Shown one piece after another: positions 25,349 through 26,210 of a DNA stretch of 26,210 nucleotides; position 1 is the first letter of the stretch; every line of letters begins with the position of its first letter. The stretch spans positions 1-26,210 of IMG/VR virus record IMGVR_UViG_3300010389_000110; one strand, 5' to 3'. The translations under genes and the position numbers were made by a program. Under the pieces are notes generated by a model. It saw nothing but the letters and a program-made list of their open reading frames with translations. It was not told the DNA's origin and made no database searches. The DNA is from a virus.

Positions 25349-26210
25349 ATGTCAAAATATCTCAGCAATCGCCAAAAAAATCTCAAAGTCGGTATATCTT
25401 CTTATTCTGAGGATAAAACGACAATAGAAGTTATTGGAAAAGTTGGCATTGGGACTGAATCGGCAGGTGCTGATTTGGATATTAATGGTGATCTGAGACT
25501 TCGTGGAGGGTTTTATGATAAAGATAATCAAGTTGGAAATCAGGGGCAAGTATTAGTCTCTACTGGAGCAGGTGTAACTTGGACAACTATTGATAATATT
25601 TCAGCAATAGAAGAAATTATTAATACAACTTTAACTGGTGTTGCTGTTGAAGAAGAAAGTGTTGGTATTGGTACATCATTCACAACTCTTAATTTTGTTG
25701 GTCTGGGAGTTACTGCAACTGGAGAAGGTTCAAAAGCAACTATCACCTTTAGTCAACAAGTAGGACCACAGGGTATTCAAGGAATCACAGGAACTCAGGG
25801 TATACAAGGAAGACAAGGAACTACAGGTACTCAAGGTATTCAGGGAACTCAAGGAGTCCAAGGTGTTCAAGGAATACAGGGTACACAAGGTGTTCAAGGT
25901 ATTCAAGGTACACAAGGAACTCAAGGAGTCCAAGGAGTCCAAGGTGTTCAAGGTATCCAAGGAACTCAAGGAACTCAAGGAGTCCAAGGTGTTCAGGGCA
26001 TTCAGGGCACTCAAGGTGTTCAAGGTATCCAGGGAACTCAAGGTGTTCAAGGTGTTCAAGGTATTAGTGGTGGAATTGGTGGTATAGGTCCTCAAGGTAT
26101 TCAAGGTATTCAAGGTATTCAGGGAACTCAAGGTGTTCAAGGTATCCAGGGTACTCAAGGAACTCAAGGTGTCCAGGGAGTTCAAGGTATTCAGGGAACT
26201 CAAGGTATTC
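25349..26210 (+). CDS. Collagen-like tail fibre protein (3' end missing)
   Basis: 287 complete codons are visible; the frame is open at the right edge. The N-terminal part has a [22 protein letters not shown] motif, split across residues 31-53, and [19 protein letters not shown] (64-82), both typical of phage fibre N-terminal or repeat regions. From about residue 139 (25763) the protein is an unbroken Gly-X-Y series, about 49 triplets, mostly GIQ, GTQ and GVQ. Only a few differ ([24 protein letters not shown]). A trimeric collagen-like shaft is expected. Proline is nearly absent from the X and Y positions, unlike animal collagen. No clear ribosome site; it follows the 109-residue gene by 18 bases. 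The receptor-binding tip would lie beyond the window. Confidence 0.85.
   Translation, partial: MSKYLSNRQKNLKVGISSYSEDKTTIEVIGKVGIGTESAGADLDINGDLRLRGGFYDKDNQVGNQGQVLVSTGAGVTWTTIDNISAIEEIINTTLTGVAVEEESVGIGTSFTTLNFVGLGVTATGEGSKATITFSQQVGPQGIQGITGTQGIQGRQGTTGTQGIQGTQGVQGVQGIQGTQGVQGIQGTQGTQGVQGVQGVQGIQGTQGTQGVQGVQGIQGTQGVQGIQGTQGVQGVQGISGGIGGIGPQGIQGIQGIQGTQGVQGIQGTQGTQGVQGVQGIQGTQGI
25763..26210 (+). repeat. Tandem 9-base DNA repeat encoding Gly-X-Gln triplets
   Basis: GGT-ATT-CAA, GGA-ACT-CAA and GGT-GTT-CAA units follow one another to the right edge, with higher-order blocks such as GGAACTCAAGGTGTTCAAGG recurring. The units stay in frame throughout, and synonymous codons vary (GGT/GGA/GGC, CAA/CAG). 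This points to coding selection plus expansion by recombination or slippage. Reads through this region could be misassembled. Confidence 0.9.

Noticed and set aside
25730-26203. Open reading frame on the - strand, rich in Leu-Asn-Thr-Leu repeats
   Set aside because: It is the reverse complement of the in-frame Gly-X-Gln repeat; the + strand frame continues from a plausible fibre N-terminus, so the - strand frame is a by-product of the repeat.
25763-26210. CRISPR-like array because of regular short repeats
   Set aside because: Units are 9 bases with no unique spacers, and they translate as an uninterrupted Gly-X-Y chain.

Overview
The window is a 26.2 kb, AT-rich piece of a lytic, T4-like tailed phage. 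It most resembles the marine cyanomyoviruses (Prochlorococcus/Synechococcus phages); a relative infecting another marine bacterium such as Pelagibacter cannot be excluded. The evidence is a gene order colinear with the T4 late structural block (gp7 position, gp8, large baseplate/fibre protein, gp13, gp14, gp15, gp16), protein sequences recognisably like T4 gp8, gp13, gp14, gp15 and gp16, a DUF4815-type giant structural protein, and T4-type late promoter boxes (TATAAATA and variants). All 16 genes lie on the + strand and are packed tightly. No gap without a gene exceeds about 80 bases, and I see no tRNA, integrase, transposon or CRISPR array.

Layout. Positions 2-5884 hold the 3' part of a giant modular protein in the gp7 position. 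Positions 5919-7436 encode baseplate wedge gp8. Positions 7443-15812 encode a 2789-residue DUF4815-type structural protein that carries an internal proline-rich linker and glycine-rich domain. Two tiny overlapping genes (15809-16030 and 16027-16203) lead into the neck/terminator block: gp13 (16203-17036), gp14 (17041-18450), gp15 (18465-19484) and terminase small subunit gp16 (19493-19942).

After gp16 the large terminase gp17 does not follow, as it does in T4. Instead a fibre/accessory block begins at a late promoter. It holds a 119-residue beta-rich protein, a 109-residue short protein, a 708-residue fibre-like protein, a 63-residue coiled-coil protein, a 621-residue beta-helix fibre protein, a 109-residue small protein, and a collagen-like fibre that runs off the right edge.

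How they work together. gp8 and probably the two giant proteins build the baseplate and its appendages. gp13 and gp14 close the head at the neck. gp15 caps the tail tube and sheath, and gp16 supports DNA packaging. The downstream block probably supplies host-contact fibres and accessory virion parts.

The most striking signal is a set of short beta-rich modules (GSGYT-type, SGA-type, RGxxGT-type and others) scattered as insertions or extensions in at least six otherwise unrelated structural proteins. The second is that the gaps in the fibre block pair late-promoter-like boxes with inverted repeats.
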